A DNA stretch of 64,000 nucleotides from Methanohalophilus levihalophilus. GTDB taxonomy: Archaea > Halobacteriota > Methanosarcinia > Methanosarcinales > Methanosarcinaceae. Below the pieces are notes generated by a model. The model saw only the letters and a list, made by a program, of their open reading frames with translations. It made no database searches and had not been told where the DNA came from. Of this stretch, positions 18,306-31,475 are shown in pieces. The DNA is taken from NCBI RefSeq assembly GCF_017874375.1, contig NZ_JAGGLK010000001.1:186001-250000 (forward strand), read 5' to 3'. A program made the translations under genes and the position numbers. Numbering within the stretch: position 1 is the first letter of the stretch; the number at the start of each line of letters is the position of its first letter.

Positions 18306-19001
18306 TTACTTTTTAAGGACTTTTACGTTTCCGTCCTTGTCCCCGATATAAACTTCATCTACGTTTGTAAAAATACCGTGCTCAACGAGCCCTGCACATT
18401 TTGAAAGGCTTGTTGACAGCTCTTCCGGATTTTTGATTTTTCCGAAGTCAGCGTCAAGTGTGAAATTACCGTTGTCTGAAATAACCGGTCCGTCCTTCCT
18501 TGAAGCAGCCCTGATTTCGGCTTTACCACCAAGATCAGCAATCTGTTTTTGTACCAGCTTGTAGGCATAAGGCAGGACTTCAATGGGTATTGGCATTTCC
18601 AGCTCTTCCACATACTTGGACTCATCAGCTACGATTATGAAACGCTTTGCAGAAAGCGAAACAATCTTTTCCCTTGTGTGGGCGGCCCCGCCGCCCTTTA
18701 TGGTATCAAGGTTGGGGTTTACCTGATCTGCACCGTCGATTGCAATATCCAGCACAGGATGTTCTGCAAGGGAGGTCAGGGGAATTCCGGCTTCGATTGC
18801 CAGCATCTCGGATTGGTATGACGTGACAACGGCAAGGATGTCCAGTCCTTCCTTTACCCTTTTTCCGATTTCCTTAATCGTGTAGGCGGTCGTGGAACCC
18901 GTTCCGAGTCCTACAATCATGCCGTCTTCAACAAGATCCGCTGCCTTTTTTCCGGCAGCTTCCTTGCCGGGATGGTAACTGGGTGAACTCCTGTCTGCCA
19001 T
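18306..19001 (-). CDS. rpiA: Ribose-5-phosphate isomerase A
   Basis: 231 residues. [10 protein letters not shown] (phosphate loop), the [24 protein letters not shown] catalytic block and VADESKYVE are diagnostic of RpiA. It interconverts ribose- and ribulose-5-phosphate and so links the HPS reaction (4.0-5.3 kb) to nucleotide synthesis. It starts 20 nt after the aspS stop and is probably cotranscribed. The 3' end faces srp54 with a 9-nt gap. Confidence 0.96.
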   Translation of the reverse strand: MADRSSPSYHPGKEAAGKKAADLVEDGMIVGLGTGSTTAYTIKEIGKRVKEGLDILAVVTSYQSEMLAIEAGIPLTSLAEHPVLDIAIDGADQVNPNLDTIKGGGAAHTREKIVSLSAKRFIIVADESKYVEELEMPIPIEVLPYAYKLVQKQIADLGGKAEIRAASRKDGPVISDNGNFTLDADFGKIKNPEELSTSLSKCAGLVEHGIFTNVDEVYIGDKDGNVKVLKK

Positions 19002-19021
19002 ATTGAAGCCTCAAATCTGCT

Positions 19022-20353
19022 TTAGGGTGACAACCTCTTCCTGTCTCTTGGGAAGAGTACCACATCACGAATGTTTTCAGCACCAAGCATTGTCATAACA
19101 AGCCTTTCACATCCGATACCCCATCCTGCATGTGGTGGCATTCCGTACCTGAAAGTCTTGAGGTAGAACTCAAATCCGTCCGGGTCAAGTCCCTGGTTTT
19201 CGATGCGGGTCTTAAGCAGGTCATGTTGGTGGACACGTTGTGCACCGGATGAAAGTTCCATTGTCCTGTGCATCATATCGAATGATTTGGAAATTTCCGG
19301 ATCGTTTTCATAAGGCAGCGCATAGAATGGCTTTATCTCGGATGGCCAGTCTATGATGAAATAATGTTCTTCTCCGGTTTTATCAAACACATGCTGTCCG
19401 ATGGTGTGCTCCGCAAGGGTTGACAGGTCATCTCCCCATGTGAGCTTTTCATCGGTATTTGCGTTGACAATTTCAATTGCTTCACTGTATGGTAATTTCA
19501 GGAAAGGTGTCTTTGGAACCTGAAGATCAATCTCGAGGTCTTCGAGGAACTGGGCGGCATTTTTCTTAACTTCGGTGTAAACAAAAGCAACCATTTCCTC
19601 AAGAATCTCCATTACATCGAAGTGATCCATGAAGCTTGCTTCAATATCAATTGATGTAGCTTCATTGAGGTGGCGCCTTGTATCGTGTTCTTCCGCACGG
19701 AAAATGGGTCCGATTTCAAATACTCTGTCCATTCCGCCGGACATAAGGATCTGTTTAAAAAGCTGTGGGCTCTGGTTGAGGAATGCTTCTCTGTCAAAGT
19801 AGGTGATTGGGAAAAGGGCAGTGCCGCCTTCTGTTGCGGTTGCGACGACTTTCGGGGTTGATGTTTCAAGGAAACCGTTGTTGGAGAGGAAAGTCCTTAC
19901 TGCGTTGAGCACTTCATGACGTATCCTGAAAACAGCATGTGATTTCTCACGCCTTAAATCCATGTATCTTGAATCAAGTCTTGTGTCAAGTTCTGCATCT
20001 ACTTTCCCGGTGGTATCCATTGGGAGTGGTGATTCCGCTTCATTGAGCAATTCAATGGTTTCAGGAATCAATTCATAGCCATTAGGAGCTTTTGCTTCCG
20101 GCTTCACTGTTCCTGTGACTGAAATAATAGATTCACGGATGAGTTTACGTGCAAAGTTGAACAGTTCCCTGTCAATTTTTTTCTTAACAAGGGTAACCTG
20201 TGCCCTTCCGTCACGATCCCTTAGTACTACAAAACAAATACCGCCAAGATCACGGACTTCGTGTACCCATCCTGCAAGAGAGACTTTTTCATCTCCAATC
20301 TCTTCGGGATTAACCTGTGTTGAATAGTGTGTCCTTAATTCTGCCAATGACAT
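19022..20353 (-). CDS. aspS: Aspartyl-tRNA synthetase (archaeal type)
   Basis: 443 residues, the short archaeal/eukaryotic class IIb form. The N-terminal OB fold ([26 protein letters not shown]) binds the anticodon; motif 2 ([27 protein letters not shown]) and motif 3 ([11 protein letters not shown]) form the active site. Many methanogen AspRS enzymes are non-discriminating and also charge tRNA-Asn, followed by GatCAB amidation; sequence alone cannot settle this. AGGGTGA precedes ATG 20353. Confidence 0.96.
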   Translation of the reverse strand: MSLAELRTHYSTQVNPEEIGDEKVSLAGWVHEVRDLGGICFVVLRDRDGRAQVTLVKKKIDRELFNFARKLIRESIISVTGTVKPEAKAPNGYELIPETIELLNEAESPLPMDTTGKVDAELDTRLDSRYMDLRREKSHAVFRIRHEVLNAVRTFLSNNGFLETSTPKVVATATEGGTALFPITYFDREAFLNQSPQLFKQILMSGGMDRVFEIGPIFRAEEHDTRRHLNEATSIDIEASFMDHFDVMEILEEMVAFVYTEVKKNAAQFLEDLEIDLQVPKTPFLKLPYSEAIEIVNANTDEKLTWGDDLSTLAEHTIGQHVFDKTGEEHYFIIDWPSEIKPFYALPYENDPEISKSFDMMHRTMELSSGAQRVHQHDLLKTRIENQGLDPDGFEFYLKTFRYGMPPHAGWGIGCERLVMTMLGAENIRDVVLFPRDRKRLSP

Positions 20354-20529
20354 ATGTTCACCCTAATCCGGGATTTATTATTAATAATAAGTATCTGTCG
20401 TTTTGTATCCTAAAATACATTCTTATTGATATAGCTAACCATTTAAGGGATGCTGAAAAGCAATCTTTATTATCTATGAATACGTAGTGATACCCGAATC
20501 TAGAGGAATAATGGGGATGAAAGATTTGA

Positions 20530-22524
<1,995 letters not shown>

Positions 22525-22535
22525 GGTGAGGAACG

Positions 22536-25016
22536 ATGGAAGAGGATAACAATATTAACGATTTTGAATCCGCTGGTGACATCGAAGAAGATGTTTCTTC
22601 TGGTGAGAGAGTAGTTCCGATCCTTATTCAGGATGAGATGAAACGCTCCTATATTGACTATGCAATGAGCGTTATAGTCGGACGTGCCCTTCCGGATGCA
22701 AGAGACGGTCTGAAGCCTGTGCATCGTCGTATTCTCTATGCCATGAAAGAGGCAGGTATCACTTACGATAAGGCACACAAAAAATCCGCCCGTGTGGTTG
22801 GTGACGTGCTCGGTAAGTACCATCCGCATGGTGATTCTGCTGTTTATGACAGTCTTGTGAGGATGGTACAGGATTTCTCCCTTCGCTGTCCACTAATTGA
22901 TGGTCAGGGTAACTTTGGTTCCATTGATGGCGATTCTGCTGCGGCAATGCGTTACACCGAAGTGCGTATGGCCCGCATCACGGATGAAATGCTTGTCGAC
23001 ATAGACAAGGATACTGTGGATTTCAGACCGAACTATGACGGCTCTCTCAGCGAACCGGAAGTTCTGCCTGCAAGATTGCCAAACCTGCTTATTAATGGTT
23101 CTACTGGAATTGCAGTGGGAATGGCAACGAACATGGCTCCCCATAATCTGGGTGAAGTCATAGATGCGATTGTAATGTTGATAGATAATCCTGAAGCAAC
23201 CATACAGGAGTTAAGATCTGCTATATCCGGTCCGGATTTCCCTACCGGTGGAATCATTATGGGCTCCAGTGGTATCCGGGATGCTTACGAAACCGGAAGG
23301 GGTCGAATTCACCTTCGTGCGGTAGCCAATATTGAGGAGATGAAAAACGAAAAGTTCCGCATAATTGTCTCTGAGATTCCATATCAGGTAAATAAATCAC
23401 GTTTAATTGAGTCTATTGCCAATCTTGTACGGGACAAGAAAATAATTGGAATTTCCGATTTGAGGGACGAATCGGACAGGGATGGAATACGTGTTGTAAT
23501 TGAATTAAAGCGTGCTTCCAACCCTCATGTTGTACTCAACCAGCTCTATAAACACACACAGCTTGAGACAACCTTTGGAATTATCAATCTGGCTCTTGTG
23601 GACAATGTTCCAAGGGTTTTAGGTCTTCGGGAATTGCTTGAAATATACCTCAAGCATCGCATTGAAGTAATCACCCGTCGCAGCGAGTATGAGCTGAGAA
23701 AAGCAGAAGAACGCGCCCATATTCTCAACGGATTGAAGATAGCCCTTGATCATATTGATGAAGTTATTTCCCTTATCCGGGCTTCAAAAACCGTGGATGA
23801 GGCCAAGGCCGGACTCATCGAAAAATTCGGACTGGATGAGATCCAGGCAAAGGCCATTCTGGATATGCGTCTCCAGCGTCTTACTGGTCTGGAAAGGCAG
23901 AAAGTTGAAGAGGAATACGATAGTCTCCTCAAGGTCATTGCAGATTTGAAGGATATACTTGCAAACGATTCCCGCAAATATGCGATTATCCGCGAAGATA
24001 TTATTGTCCTAAAGGAGCGTTTCGCTGATGAAAGGCGGACGAGAATTGAAGGAAGCAGGGAAGAGATCGAAGATGAGGATCTGATTCCGGAAGAAGATGT
24101 TGTGGTTACATGGACAGATGGTGGCTACGTCAAACGTATGCCAATTGATACATACAGCCAACAGCATCGCGGTGGCAAAGGCATTCGCGGAATGGAAACC
24201 AAGGAAAACGATTCAGTGGGAAGCATATTTGTTGCTTCAACTCACGATTATTTGCTTTTCTTTACAAACCGTGGTAAACTTTACTGGCAGAAAGTCTATG
24301 GACTTCCACAGGGAAGCAGGCAATCCCGGGGTAAAGCGATTGTCAACATCCTCGAACTCTCTGAAGGTGAGTATGTCAGTGCCATGATTCCTGTAACCAG
24401 CTTTGATGAGGAAACATATCTTTTCATGGCAACAAGAGGCGGAACGGTCAAAAAATGTAGCCTCTCCGATTTCAGTAATCCAAGGAAGGCAGGTATTATT
24501 GCAATTTCTCTTCTTGATGCAGATGAGCTTGTTAATGTTGTTCAGACCGATGGTTCCAAAGATATTGTCATGGTATCAAGGTTTGGAAAGGCTATTCGTT
24601 TCCATGAAGATGACGTAAGGGCTATGGGAAGAACAGCCAAAGGTGTCAGGGGTATGAAACTTGCCGAAGGGGATGAAGTTGTAAGCCTTGATATCGTTGA
24701 CGCAACTGCAAGCTTGCTCACTGTCACTGAAAACGGTTACGGAAAACGTACACTGTTTGATGAATATCGCTCCATGAGGAGAGGTGGACAGGGTGTGATG
24801 ACCATTGTAACCAGCATAAGGAATGGTCCGGTAGTTAATGTCACAGCAGTCCATGATACTGATGAAGTGATTCTCACCAGTTCAGAAGGCATAATTATCA
24901 GGCTTCCTGTGAAAGATATCCGTGTGCAGGGGCGTAACACTCAGGGAGTCAGGATAATGAAAGTCAGCAATGGTGACAGGGTTGTCAGTGTGGCAAGAAT
25001 TGAAGGAAATGAATAA
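22536..25016 (+). CDS. gyrA: DNA gyrase subunit A
   Basis: 826 residues. The breakage-reunion domain has [31 protein letters not shown] and the catalytic tyrosine in [10 protein letters not shown]; a coiled-coil tower and six beta-pinwheel repeats follow. The gyrase signature GyrA-box appears as QHRGGKG (canonical QRRGGKG), distinguishing it from topoisomerase IV ParC and predicting DNA wrapping and negative supercoiling. GAGGTGAGG gives a strong ribosome binding site. Forms an operon with gyrB. Confidence 0.97.
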   Translation: MEEDNNINDFESAGDIEEDVSSGERVVPILIQDEMKRSYIDYAMSVIVGRALPDARDGLKPVHRRILYAMKEAGITYDKAHKKSARVVGDVLGKYHPHGDSAVYDSLVRMVQDFSLRCPLIDGQGNFGSIDGDSAAAMRYTEVRMARITDEMLVDIDKDTVDFRPNYDGSLSEPEVLPARLPNLLINGSTGIAVGMATNMAPHNLGEVIDAIVMLIDNPEATIQELRSAISGPDFPTGGIIMGSSGIRDAYETGRGRIHLRAVANIEEMKNEKFRIIVSEIPYQVNKSRLIESIANLVRDKKIIGISDLRDESDRDGIRVVIELKRASNPHVVLNQLYKHTQLETTFGIINLALVDNVPRVLGLRELLEIYLKHRIEVITRRSEYELRKAEERAHILNGLKIALDHIDEVISLIRASKTVDEAKAGLIEKFGLDEIQAKAILDMRLQRLTGLERQKVEEEYDSLLKVIADLKDILANDSRKYAIIREDIIVLKERFADERRTRIEGSREEIEDEDLIPEEDVVVTWTDGGYVKRMPIDTYSQQHRGGKGIRGMETKENDSVGSIFVASTHDYLLFFTNRGKLYWQKVYGLPQGSRQSRGKAIVNILELSEGEYVSAMIPVTSFDEETYLFMATRGGTVKKCSLSDFSNPRKAGIIAISLLDADELVNVVQTDGSKDIVMVSRFGKAIRFHEDDVRAMGRTAKGVRGMKLAEGDEVVSLDIVDATASLLTVTENGYGKRTLFDEYRSMRRGGQGVMTIVTSIRNGPVVNVTAVHDTDEVILTSSEGIIIRLPVKDIRVQGRNTQGVRIMKVSNGDRVVSVARIEGNE

Positions 25017-25073
25017 CTTTAAGTATTACACTTTTAACTATTGAGCAATAACCGATCCGGGAAGATGATTTTA

Positions 25074-25970
25074 ATGGAACTTGAAAATTTAAGACATGGT
25101 ACTGAGCTTATCAAACGCGGCTTTGCAAAGATGCAGAAGGGCGGCGTCATTATGGATGTCACCAATGCCGATCAGGCACGTATTGCTGAAGAAGCAGGTG
25201 CTGTTGCTGTCATGGCTCTTCAGGCTGTACCTGCAGATATCAGGAAAGCCGGTGGCGTTGCAAGGATGGCAGATCCTGTAATTGTTTCTGAAATTGTTGA
25301 AACCGTCACAATACCTGTAATGGGTAAAGCAAGGATTGGTCACTTTGTGGAAGCGGAAATTCTTGAAGCTCTTGGTGTAGACATGGTTGATGAGTCCGAA
25401 GTATTGACTCCGGCAGACAACAAATATCACATTGATAAAACCCAGTTTACTGTCCCATTCGTATGTGGTGCCAGAAACCTTGGTGAAGCCCTTCGCCGTA
25501 TCAATGAAGGGGCAGCTATGATCCGTACTAAAGGTGAGGCCGGTACCGGGGATGTAAGTGAAGCTGTAAAGCACATGAAGAAAATCATGGGTGAAGTACG
25601 CGAACTTGCAGGCAAGAACAAGGAAGAGCTCATGATGGTTGCAAGGGAAATCGAAGCACCAATTGAGCTTTTAATGGAAACTGCAGAAATGCAGCGTCTT
25701 CCTGTTGTAAACTTCGCTGCAGGTGGAATTGCAACTCCTGCTGATGCAGCACTTATGATGCGTCTTGGTTCTGATGGTGTCTTTGTGGGTTCAGGTATTT
25801 TCAAGGCGGAAAATCCTGAGCAAATGGCATCAGCAATTGTTGAGGCAGTTAACAACTATGATAACCCTGAAGTACTTGCAGAAGTTTCCAAGGGAATCGG
25901 TGCTGGTATGAAAGGCCAGAGTGTGGATTCCATTCCTGAAGAGCAAATCCTGCAAACACGTGGCTGGTAA
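25074..25970 (+). CDS. pdxS: Pyridoxal 5'-phosphate synthase subunit PdxS
   Basis: About 298 residues. Strongly conserved TIM barrel: [45 protein letters not shown], the Schiff-base lysine region [13 protein letters not shown] and [16 protein letters not shown]. It condenses ribose/ribulose-5-phosphate, glyceraldehyde-3-phosphate and ammonia to PLP. The reading frame is open to TTG 25041, but MELENLRHG at ATG 25074 (or MILMEL at 25065) matches the family N-terminus. pdxT follows after 20 nt. Confidence 0.96.
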   Translation: MELENLRHGTELIKRGFAKMQKGGVIMDVTNADQARIAEEAGAVAVMALQAVPADIRKAGGVARMADPVIVSEIVETVTIPVMGKARIGHFVEAEILEALGVDMVDESEVLTPADNKYHIDKTQFTVPFVCGARNLGEALRRINEGAAMIRTKGEAGTGDVSEAVKHMKKIMGEVRELAGKNKEELMMVAREIEAPIELLMETAEMQRLPVVNFAAGGIATPADAALMMRLGSDGVFVGSGIFKAENPEQMASAIVEAVNNYDNPEVLAEVSKGIGAGMKGQSVDSIPEEQILQTRGW

Positions 25971-25990
25971 TTATTCCGGGTGAAATCAGA

Positions 25991-26590
25991 ATGCTTATTG
26001 GTGTGATTGCCATTCAGGGCGACGTGTCTGAGCATGTCCATGCGATAGACAATGCGCTCGCGCAGCGTGGTGAAAACGCCGATATTGTTGAAATTAAACA
26101 TAGTGGAATTGTACCTGAGTGTGATGCCATTGTCCTTCCCGGAGGAGAAAGCACTACGCTCGGGCGCCTACTTTTAAAAGAAGGTATTTCAGAAGAAATA
26201 AAGCAGGCAGCTGCAGCTGGTATTCCTGTGATGGGTACCTGTGCAGGTTTAATTTTGCTTGCACAACGTGGAGACAGTCAGGTTGCAAAAACCCATCAGC
26301 ATTTACTCGGGCTTATGAATACACAGGTCAACAGGAATGCTTTTGGGAGACAGCGTGATTCCTTCGAAACTGATCTGGAATTACCATTCCTTGATTCTTC
26401 CTACAGGGCCGTTTTTATCAGGGCTCCTGCAATAATTGATTATGGTCAGGATGTAGAAATCCTTTCAAAAATAGATGACAGGGTTGTTGCAGCAAGACAG
26501 GGAAATGTTCTTGCCCTTGCTTTTCATCCTGAACTAACGGATGACTTGCGCGTTCACCAGTATTTCCTTGATATGGTTAAAGGCAATTAA
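25991..26590 (+). CDS. pdxT: Pyridoxal 5'-phosphate synthase glutaminase PdxT
   Basis: 199 residues of the class I glutamine amidotransferase fold: LPGGESTTLGRLL, nucleophile cysteine in GTCAGLILLA, the RNAFGRQRDSFE specificity loop and the His-Glu pair in AFHPELTDD. It supplies ammonia to PdxS in the 12+12 complex. GGGTGA precedes the ATG. Operon with pdxS. Confidence 0.96.
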   Translation: MLIGVIAIQGDVSEHVHAIDNALAQRGENADIVEIKHSGIVPECDAIVLPGGESTTLGRLLLKEGISEEIKQAAAAGIPVMGTCAGLILLAQRGDSQVAKTHQHLLGLMNTQVNRNAFGRQRDSFETDLELPFLDSSYRAVFIRAPAIIDYGQDVEILSKIDDRVVAARQGNVLALAFHPELTDDLRVHQYFLDMVKGN

Positions 26591-26655
26591 TTCCCGGGAT
26601 CATAAAGGTAATATATTGCGCTTGTAAATCCCTTTAACAAACTGAGGTTTTAATA

Positions 26656-27060
26656 ATGGTAAAATTAACTGAAGAAATGAAAGACGGTTTCTCTAAAGTA
26701 AAGATTTTTCCTTTTGCCACAGCATCTAAAGATGGCGTTCCAAATGTAATTCCAATTGGAATGTGTCAGCTTGTAGACGATGAAACAATCTGGGTTACGG
26801 ATAATTACTTCCTCAAGACCCGGGAGAATCTTGAAGAAAATCCGAAGGCTTCTATTTTTGTCTGGGGTCCTGAGGTTGGTGGATGTTTCCAGATCAAAGG
26901 AGATGCTGAAATTAAAACCGAGGGTGAAGACTATGAAAAAGCCCATGCAATGGCCAAATCAAGGAACGACAAACTCCCTGCCAAAGCTCTCATTGTGCTG
27001 AAAATAAACTCTGTTTATGAGTGCAAATCCGGTGCAGATGCAGGAAAACAGATTCTCTGA
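26656..27060 (+). CDS. Pyridoxamine 5'-phosphate oxidase-fold flavoprotein
   Basis: 134 residues with the split-barrel FMN-binding fold: FPFATASKDGVPNVIPIGM (strands 1-2), IWVTDNYFLKTRENLEENPKASIFVW and the FQIKGDAEI strand. Members bind FMN, F420 or haem and many are not true PNPO. Proximity to pdxST is suggestive, but the PdxST pathway makes PLP directly and does not need an oxidase. GAGG lies upstream of ATG 26656. Converges on the regulator gene at 27064 with a 3-nt gap. Confidence 0.83.
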   Translation: MVKLTEEMKDGFSKVKIFPFATASKDGVPNVIPIGMCQLVDDETIWVTDNYFLKTRENLEENPKASIFVWGPEVGGCFQIKGDAEIKTEGEDYEKAHAMAKSRNDKLPAKALIVLKINSVYECKSGADAGKQIL

Positions 27061-27063
27061 TAA

Positions 27064-27843
27064 TCATTTTACAAGAGTTGATTTTTCCAGGTAATACTGA
27101 AAAAGGTCATCTCCCCATTTTAAGGCCCTTTTATCTTTGGAATGAAGGACAGAAAGGTCATACGTTTTTTTATCTGTAAAGAGGGAAACCAATACAAATC
27201 TGTCCGTACAGATTATGGTGGAAAGGCCACTTTCGTTATCATAAATATATAAATTTGAATTTTCCAAACCCATAAAAAGGAAAGGAAGTTGCGGATAATC
27301 AGTCTTAACTTTTTCAAAAATATCTGTTCCCATAACTAATTCTATTCGAACTCCTTTTTCCAGCAAATCTGCGTATATGAGTGGATAAGCAGGATGGTAA
27401 ATTGTTACAAATGTTTTTATTGTCTTTGACTTTTTCAACTCTTCAACCACAACTGAGTAAGGATCAAAGGCTTCAGCAGGTTTCGGAGTCCTGAGTTCCA
27501 TTTCTTTAAGTTCACCAATTCTCTCTAAAAGATGCATTGGGATGCTGGAACTTTCATGGGTTATCAGGTATTCCTGATGCTTTTGCATTGCTTCACAGGT
27601 GCTATTCAATTTATCAAGTTCTAAAGCCACAAGTCTTCCAATATCGGTAAGATGGTACCCTTCTTTTGTCTGGCAGACAAGTCTGTATTCCTTTAGTATC
27701 TTTATTTGAGGAAGAATGGAGGGTGATGATTCGTTCAATTTTTCCCTTATTTCCTCAAGCATCTTATTTCCTTCAAGAAGCAAAAGCAATACTTCTTTTC
27801 TCTTTTCGGAAAAAGTCGTGATATTGAGGAGTGGTTTTCTCAT
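27064..27843 (-). CDS. Winged-helix regulator with FilR1-type (DUF1724) domain
   Basis: 259 residues. An N-terminal winged helix (about 10-75; KRKEVLLLLLEGNKMLEEIREKL then LKEYRLVCQTKEGYHLTDIG) is joined to a C-terminal sensor domain (about 120-255; TFVTIYHPAYPLIYADLLEKGVRIELVMGTD, STIICTDRFVLVSLF). The pattern matches the FilR1/DUF1724 regulators that are expanded in methanogens. Ligand unknown. Its ATG overlaps the stop of the DUF4389 gene by four bases, so it is coupled to the membrane-protein cluster and may regulate it. Confidence 0.85.
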   Translation of the reverse strand: MRKPLLNITTFSEKRKEVLLLLLEGNKMLEEIREKLNESSPSILPQIKILKEYRLVCQTKEGYHLTDIGRLVALELDKLNSTCEAMQKHQEYLITHESSSIPMHLLERIGELKEMELRTPKPAEAFDPYSVVVEELKKSKTIKTFVTIYHPAYPLIYADLLEKGVRIELVMGTDIFEKVKTDYPQLPFLFMGLENSNLYIYDNESGLSTIICTDRFVLVSLFTDKKTYDLSVLHSKDKRALKWGDDLFQYYLEKSTLVK

Positions 27844-28208
27844 ACATCTTCACCGTTGTGAATTACCTCTGTTGTATCTTTTTCATAATACAGTTTCTTC
27901 TCGTATATCGCAATTGAGGGTGGCATTATTCCAGGTCTTTTATCTGAAGTAAGGTACACATATCCTGCTATATGGGTGTAATAGCGAAGATACCCACTGA
28001 TCACATTGCTGATAACTGCAATCCTTCTTCCGGCAATAAGGATGATGATCCATTGAAGAAGCAGGCAGATTCCTGCCAGAATGCTGTAAATGTACAGGAC
28101 TATAACGATTGGTATGGTATAGACCAGTCTTATAAATAGTTCAATACGGCTTGCTTTTTTCTCATAAGCAAATAATTCTTCTAACTGAACTCCATTTGAA
28201 ATATTCAT
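27840..28208 (-). CDS. DUF4389-like membrane protein
   Basis: 122 residues from ATG 28208, chosen because GAGGGG lies 7 nt upstream; the upstream TTG 28229 is less likely. Two adjacent membrane helices (about 25-70: FIRLVYTIPIVIVLYIYSILAGICLLLQWIIILIAG) are followed by the family-typical GYLRYYTHIAGYVYLTSDKRPG and a charged tail. Function of DUF4389 is unknown. It lies between the TPR protein and the regulator in the membrane-associated cluster. Confidence 0.83.
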   Translation of the reverse strand: MNISNGVQLEELFAYEKKASRIELFIRLVYTIPIVIVLYIYSILAGICLLLQWIIILIAGRRIAVISNVISGYLRYYTHIAGYVYLTSDKRPGIMPPSIAIYEKKLYYEKDTTEVIHNGEDV

Positions 28209-28235
28209 GTTCAGACCCCTCTCTGACAAACATTT

Positions 28236-29702
28236 TCATTTTGTTTGTCTTCTGTAATAAATGATTACCAATAAAACCAGTATTGCAGCTATCAGTATAA
28301 ATGGCCCATATTCTGAAACCCAACTGTCCCCGGCTCTTAGCTGTGCTCTTTGAAGCCCTTCAATGGCAGTTTCATTTTCATCCTCAATAGAAAGTGCAAT
28401 GTTAAAAGCATCTACTGAATCCTGATATAGCTCCAACTCATAAAGGGTGTTTCCAAGCCCGTTCCATATATCTATATTGCTTTCTTCAATGGATGCCGCC
28501 TCTTCGAAGGCAAGACGCGCTTCTTCATATCTTCCAAGATCATAAAGAACCGCACCAAGGTTATACCAGGCTTTTGCAATTGTTGGATCTCCCTCTACTG
28601 CTTTACTGTAGGCAAAAGCAGCATTTTCCAGATCACCAAATTCTACGAAAATATCTCCTTTTCCTATCCATGCATTGGCATATCTGGGATTTGCCTCAGT
28701 AGCGTTATTGAATGCTTCAAGAGCGTCTTCCAGATTTCCAAGCTCGTACAGTGTATAACCAAGCCCACTCCATGCATTGGCATAGTTTGGATTGAATGTC
28801 GTGGCGTTTACGAATGAAAGATAGGCTTGCTGGTAGTTTTCCAGTTCAAAATAGGCGTATCCTTTTCCATTCCAGGCAGTTGCAATTGAAGGCTCGAGGA
28901 TGATTGCATAGTCATAATATTCAATAGCTTCAGGGTAATTTCCACGCTCATGTTCAAGGTTTCCCAGACCTACCCATGCAGCAGGGAAATCAGGATCAAG
29001 TTCCAGCGCTTTTTCAAGAGATGCCTCTGCATCGTCCAATACCCCGATTCCAATTTGTGCATACCCAAGCCCTGTTATGGATGGTACGTGTGCCGGAGCT
29101 AAATCAATTGCCAGGGAATAGGCATCGATTGCTTCATTATAAATTGCATTTATTCTAAGGATTTCTCCTGTGCGGTACCAGACCCTGAAATCATCCGATT
29201 TCAGATCGAGAAGCCCTATAAGCAGACTGCTGGCTTCATCATATCTTCCAAGCGTCTGCAATGTCAATGCTTTTGCAGCAATCGCTTCGGGGTATTCCGG
29301 CTGGAGCATCAGGGTATGCTCATACGCTTCAAGTGCAGCTTCATAATTCCCGGATAAATAGGCTGAATCACCTTTAAGTTTAAACTTCAAGGGATCATTT
29401 TGGCCATACTCGGTAGCTTTTTCAAAAGCATCAAAGGCATTTTCATATTGCCCCATTGCAAAATACGTATTTCCTTTGCCTTCCCATGCCTGTGGATTTG
29501 AAGGATTTATGGATAATGCCATATCAAATGCATAAAGGGCATCAGCATAGTTTTCTCGTTCTAATTCCGCATTTCCTGCTGCCACCCATTCGAGACTGGA
29601 TGGGGCTGCAGAAGCCTGAATTGCAAATAGGCAATATGCCAAAAAAATGAATAATATGACTTTTGAAAAGGATGGTTTTTTCCCTTTGGAGCAGTGATGC
29701 AA
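28236..29702 (-). CDS. Exported TPR protein with C-terminal membrane anchor
   Basis: 488 residues from TTG 29702, selected because GAGGGGATTAT places a good ribosome binding site just upstream; the frame remains open to a GTG at 29759. A signal segment (VILFIFLAYCLFAIQASA) precedes about eleven tandem 34-residue tetratricopeptide repeats (A-WxGxGNxxYExxxYxxAxxAFxxAxxxxP) and a C-terminal helix (FILIAAILVLLVIIYYRR) ends in positive residues. Topology: repeats outside, anchored in the membrane. TPRs are protein-binding scaffolds. The gene is in line with the PEGA lipoprotein and SPFH genes and is probably part of the same envelope complex. Confidence 0.85.
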   Translation of the reverse strand: MHHCSKGKKPSFSKVILFIFLAYCLFAIQASAAPSSLEWVAAGNAELERENYADALYAFDMALSINPSNPQAWEGKGNTYFAMGQYENAFDAFEKATEYGQNDPLKFKLKGDSAYLSGNYEAALEAYEHTLMLQPEYPEAIAAKALTLQTLGRYDEASSLLIGLLDLKSDDFRVWYRTGEILRINAIYNEAIDAYSLAIDLAPAHVPSITGLGYAQIGIGVLDDAEASLEKALELDPDFPAAWVGLGNLEHERGNYPEAIEYYDYAIILEPSIATAWNGKGYAYFELENYQQAYLSFVNATTFNPNYANAWSGLGYTLYELGNLEDALEAFNNATEANPRYANAWIGKGDIFVEFGDLENAAFAYSKAVEGDPTIAKAWYNLGAVLYDLGRYEEARLAFEEAASIEESNIDIWNGLGNTLYELELYQDSVDAFNIALSIEDENETAIEGLQRAQLRAGDSWVSEYGPFILIAAILVLLVIIYYRRQTK

Positions 29703-29776
29703 ATAATCCCCTCTCTTATTGATTATTAAGTGATACTCGTTGATCTCTGTATAAATCACTTTCTAAATTTTCCCGC

Positions 29777-31456
29777 TCAATCCAGTTGTTCTCCACATTC
29801 AGTGCAGAATTTTTGCCCATTTTTCACTTCAACCCCGCATGATGGGCAATGCTTTTTCTCATTACCTATGTTTGAGCGTTGTATGAGGCTATCCTGAATA
29901 GTTGTATTATTAATGTTATACTGGGTAAGTCCCTCGTCAACAAATAACTTGATATCAATTCTCTTTTCAATTTCTTCAAGCATCTTATGATAAAATCCAG
30001 TTAAGGAACTTTCTTTTTCAGCCCAGACTTTCAGTATGAGTCGTGATCTTCTTTTTCCTACAACTTCGATATATGCTGCATAATGCATGCCTGCAACGCC
30101 TTCTGCGAAAAACCGTCCTACGGCAGTGTAGAGCTGTGGAGTCGATGTTATCTCTGGCTCGATCATAAAGAGATTCATATCCTTCAGGACTCTTGAAACA
30201 ATGCTGAAAAGATTCTCCGCAGGGATTTCAAGATCCTTGGAGTCTTCGCCTGTAGAGATCATGTCACGCACATATTCTCTCCAGTCGTTTTCGCTAATTT
30301 CTTTGCTTTTAAGAACTGGACAGATGATATTGACAAAACGGCTGCCAACTTCTGCGTCTTTGCGTTTTTTGGTTCCGTAATCATAATACTCAATATTCCC
30401 GGAAACCTTGCATTCTCCGCATTCACCGGTAGGTCTTATCGAGAAAGTTACGGTGGAACCTTCTCCGGGTTCGAGCATGGCTATTACCTTTTCTTTTTCC
30501 TTTAAATGGAATACGTCCGGAACAAAAAGCCTTATGCGGATATCTCCTATTGGTTCAGTGGTCTGGTTTTCGACTTTGACTTTATATTCAACCATAGATC
30601 CTTTGTAGGAGAACGCTGTTTTTGCAAGAACTTTTTCATTACCTTTTTCTTCTGTAGCTGCAGGTGGTGAGGCTACCGGTGAAGATGTTACCGGCGGTGC
30701 TCTGTCTTCTTCAGGCATCTTGTTTTTCTTATTTTTCCTTCTACGCAGAACTTTTAACAAAATTGCTGCAACAATTATTACGATTATTACGCCAAGCAGC
30801 TGGGCTGCCGCTTCGTCATCGGACGCTGACCCGCCATAAGCACCATTTGAATTGGACGATGAATCGCTTGCCCGCAGATAATTTGTATAGTATGTAGGTT
30901 CTCCGGAGTAAACGTAAATTGCTTCGGAAATCGTGTCATAACCACGCTTTGAAATCTCAAGTGAATGATAACCTGGCTCGAGATAATTTAGCCATACCAT
31001 ATCATATTCTGTTCCAGTTGTGGTCTGGTAGTAACCATTCAGGTATATGTCTGCATCATCAGGTAATCCGTAGATCACAATCGAACCAGTTGAAGCACCG
31101 GTGTATACGTAGGTATTTTTAATTGTTACATAGTCTGTGGTGGCACCTGAATATACATCAACGATGTCAAAACTGACTGCAATAAAATTGTCACTATATG
31201 AAAAGACCCCGCCTTCCTCATATATGTAGTCAGAAACAACGGTATCGCCGCTAATAAGTGCAATTTCCACTTCATTGTAGTATGGATCTGCAGACACAAT
31301 ATACAGGATATAGCCTTCCGGGAGCGGCGTATAATATTCTTCTGCAAGGGTTATTTCATCGGAGGATACAGTGACAGCACCTCCGGTCATTGAACATGCT
31401 GTCAGGACAATTGCCATGCTCAGGCAAAGTAAAACAATTTTTTTTGTATCCAACAC
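29777..31456 (-). CDS. PEGA-domain lipoprotein with C-terminal zinc ribbon
   Basis: About 559 residues from GTG 31456 (or TTG 31453), preceded by AGGTG. A lipobox-like VLTAC follows the first hydrophobic segment. An external PEGA domain (IYGLPDDADIYLNGYYQTTTGTEY, LEPGYHSLEISKRGYDTI) follows, then a membrane helix (LLGVIIVIIVAAILLKVL) with a basic stop signal. The cytoplasmic part has a CARDB/DUF11-like beta domain (VKVENQTTEPIGDIRIRLFVPD, VTFSIRPTG), a globular middle and a zinc ribbon CPSC...CTEC at the very end. The same type of ribbon ends the neighbouring SPFH protein. It looks like a sensor spanning the membrane. Function unknown. Confidence 0.82.
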   Translation of the reverse strand: MLDTKKIVLLCLSMAIVLTACSMTGGAVTVSSDEITLAEEYYTPLPEGYILYIVSADPYYNEVEIALISGDTVVSDYIYEEGGVFSYSDNFIAVSFDIVDVYSGATTDYVTIKNTYVYTGASTGSIVIYGLPDDADIYLNGYYQTTTGTEYDMVWLNYLEPGYHSLEISKRGYDTISEAIYVYSGEPTYYTNYLRASDSSSNSNGAYGGSASDDEAAAQLLGVIIVIIVAAILLKVLRRRKNKKNKMPEEDRAPPVTSSPVASPPAATEEKGNEKVLAKTAFSYKGSMVEYKVKVENQTTEPIGDIRIRLFVPDVFHLKEKEKVIAMLEPGEGSTVTFSIRPTGECGECKVSGNIEYYDYGTKKRKDAEVGSRFVNIICPVLKSKEISENDWREYVRDMISTGEDSKDLEIPAENLFSIVSRVLKDMNLFMIEPEITSTPQLYTAVGRFFAEGVAGMHYAAYIEVVGKRRSRLILKVWAEKESSLTGFYHKMLEEIEKRIDIKLFVDEGLTQYNINNTTIQDSLIQRSNIGNEKKHCPSCGVEVKNGQKFCTECGEQLD

Positions 31457-31475
31457 AGACACCTGGTTTGTGATT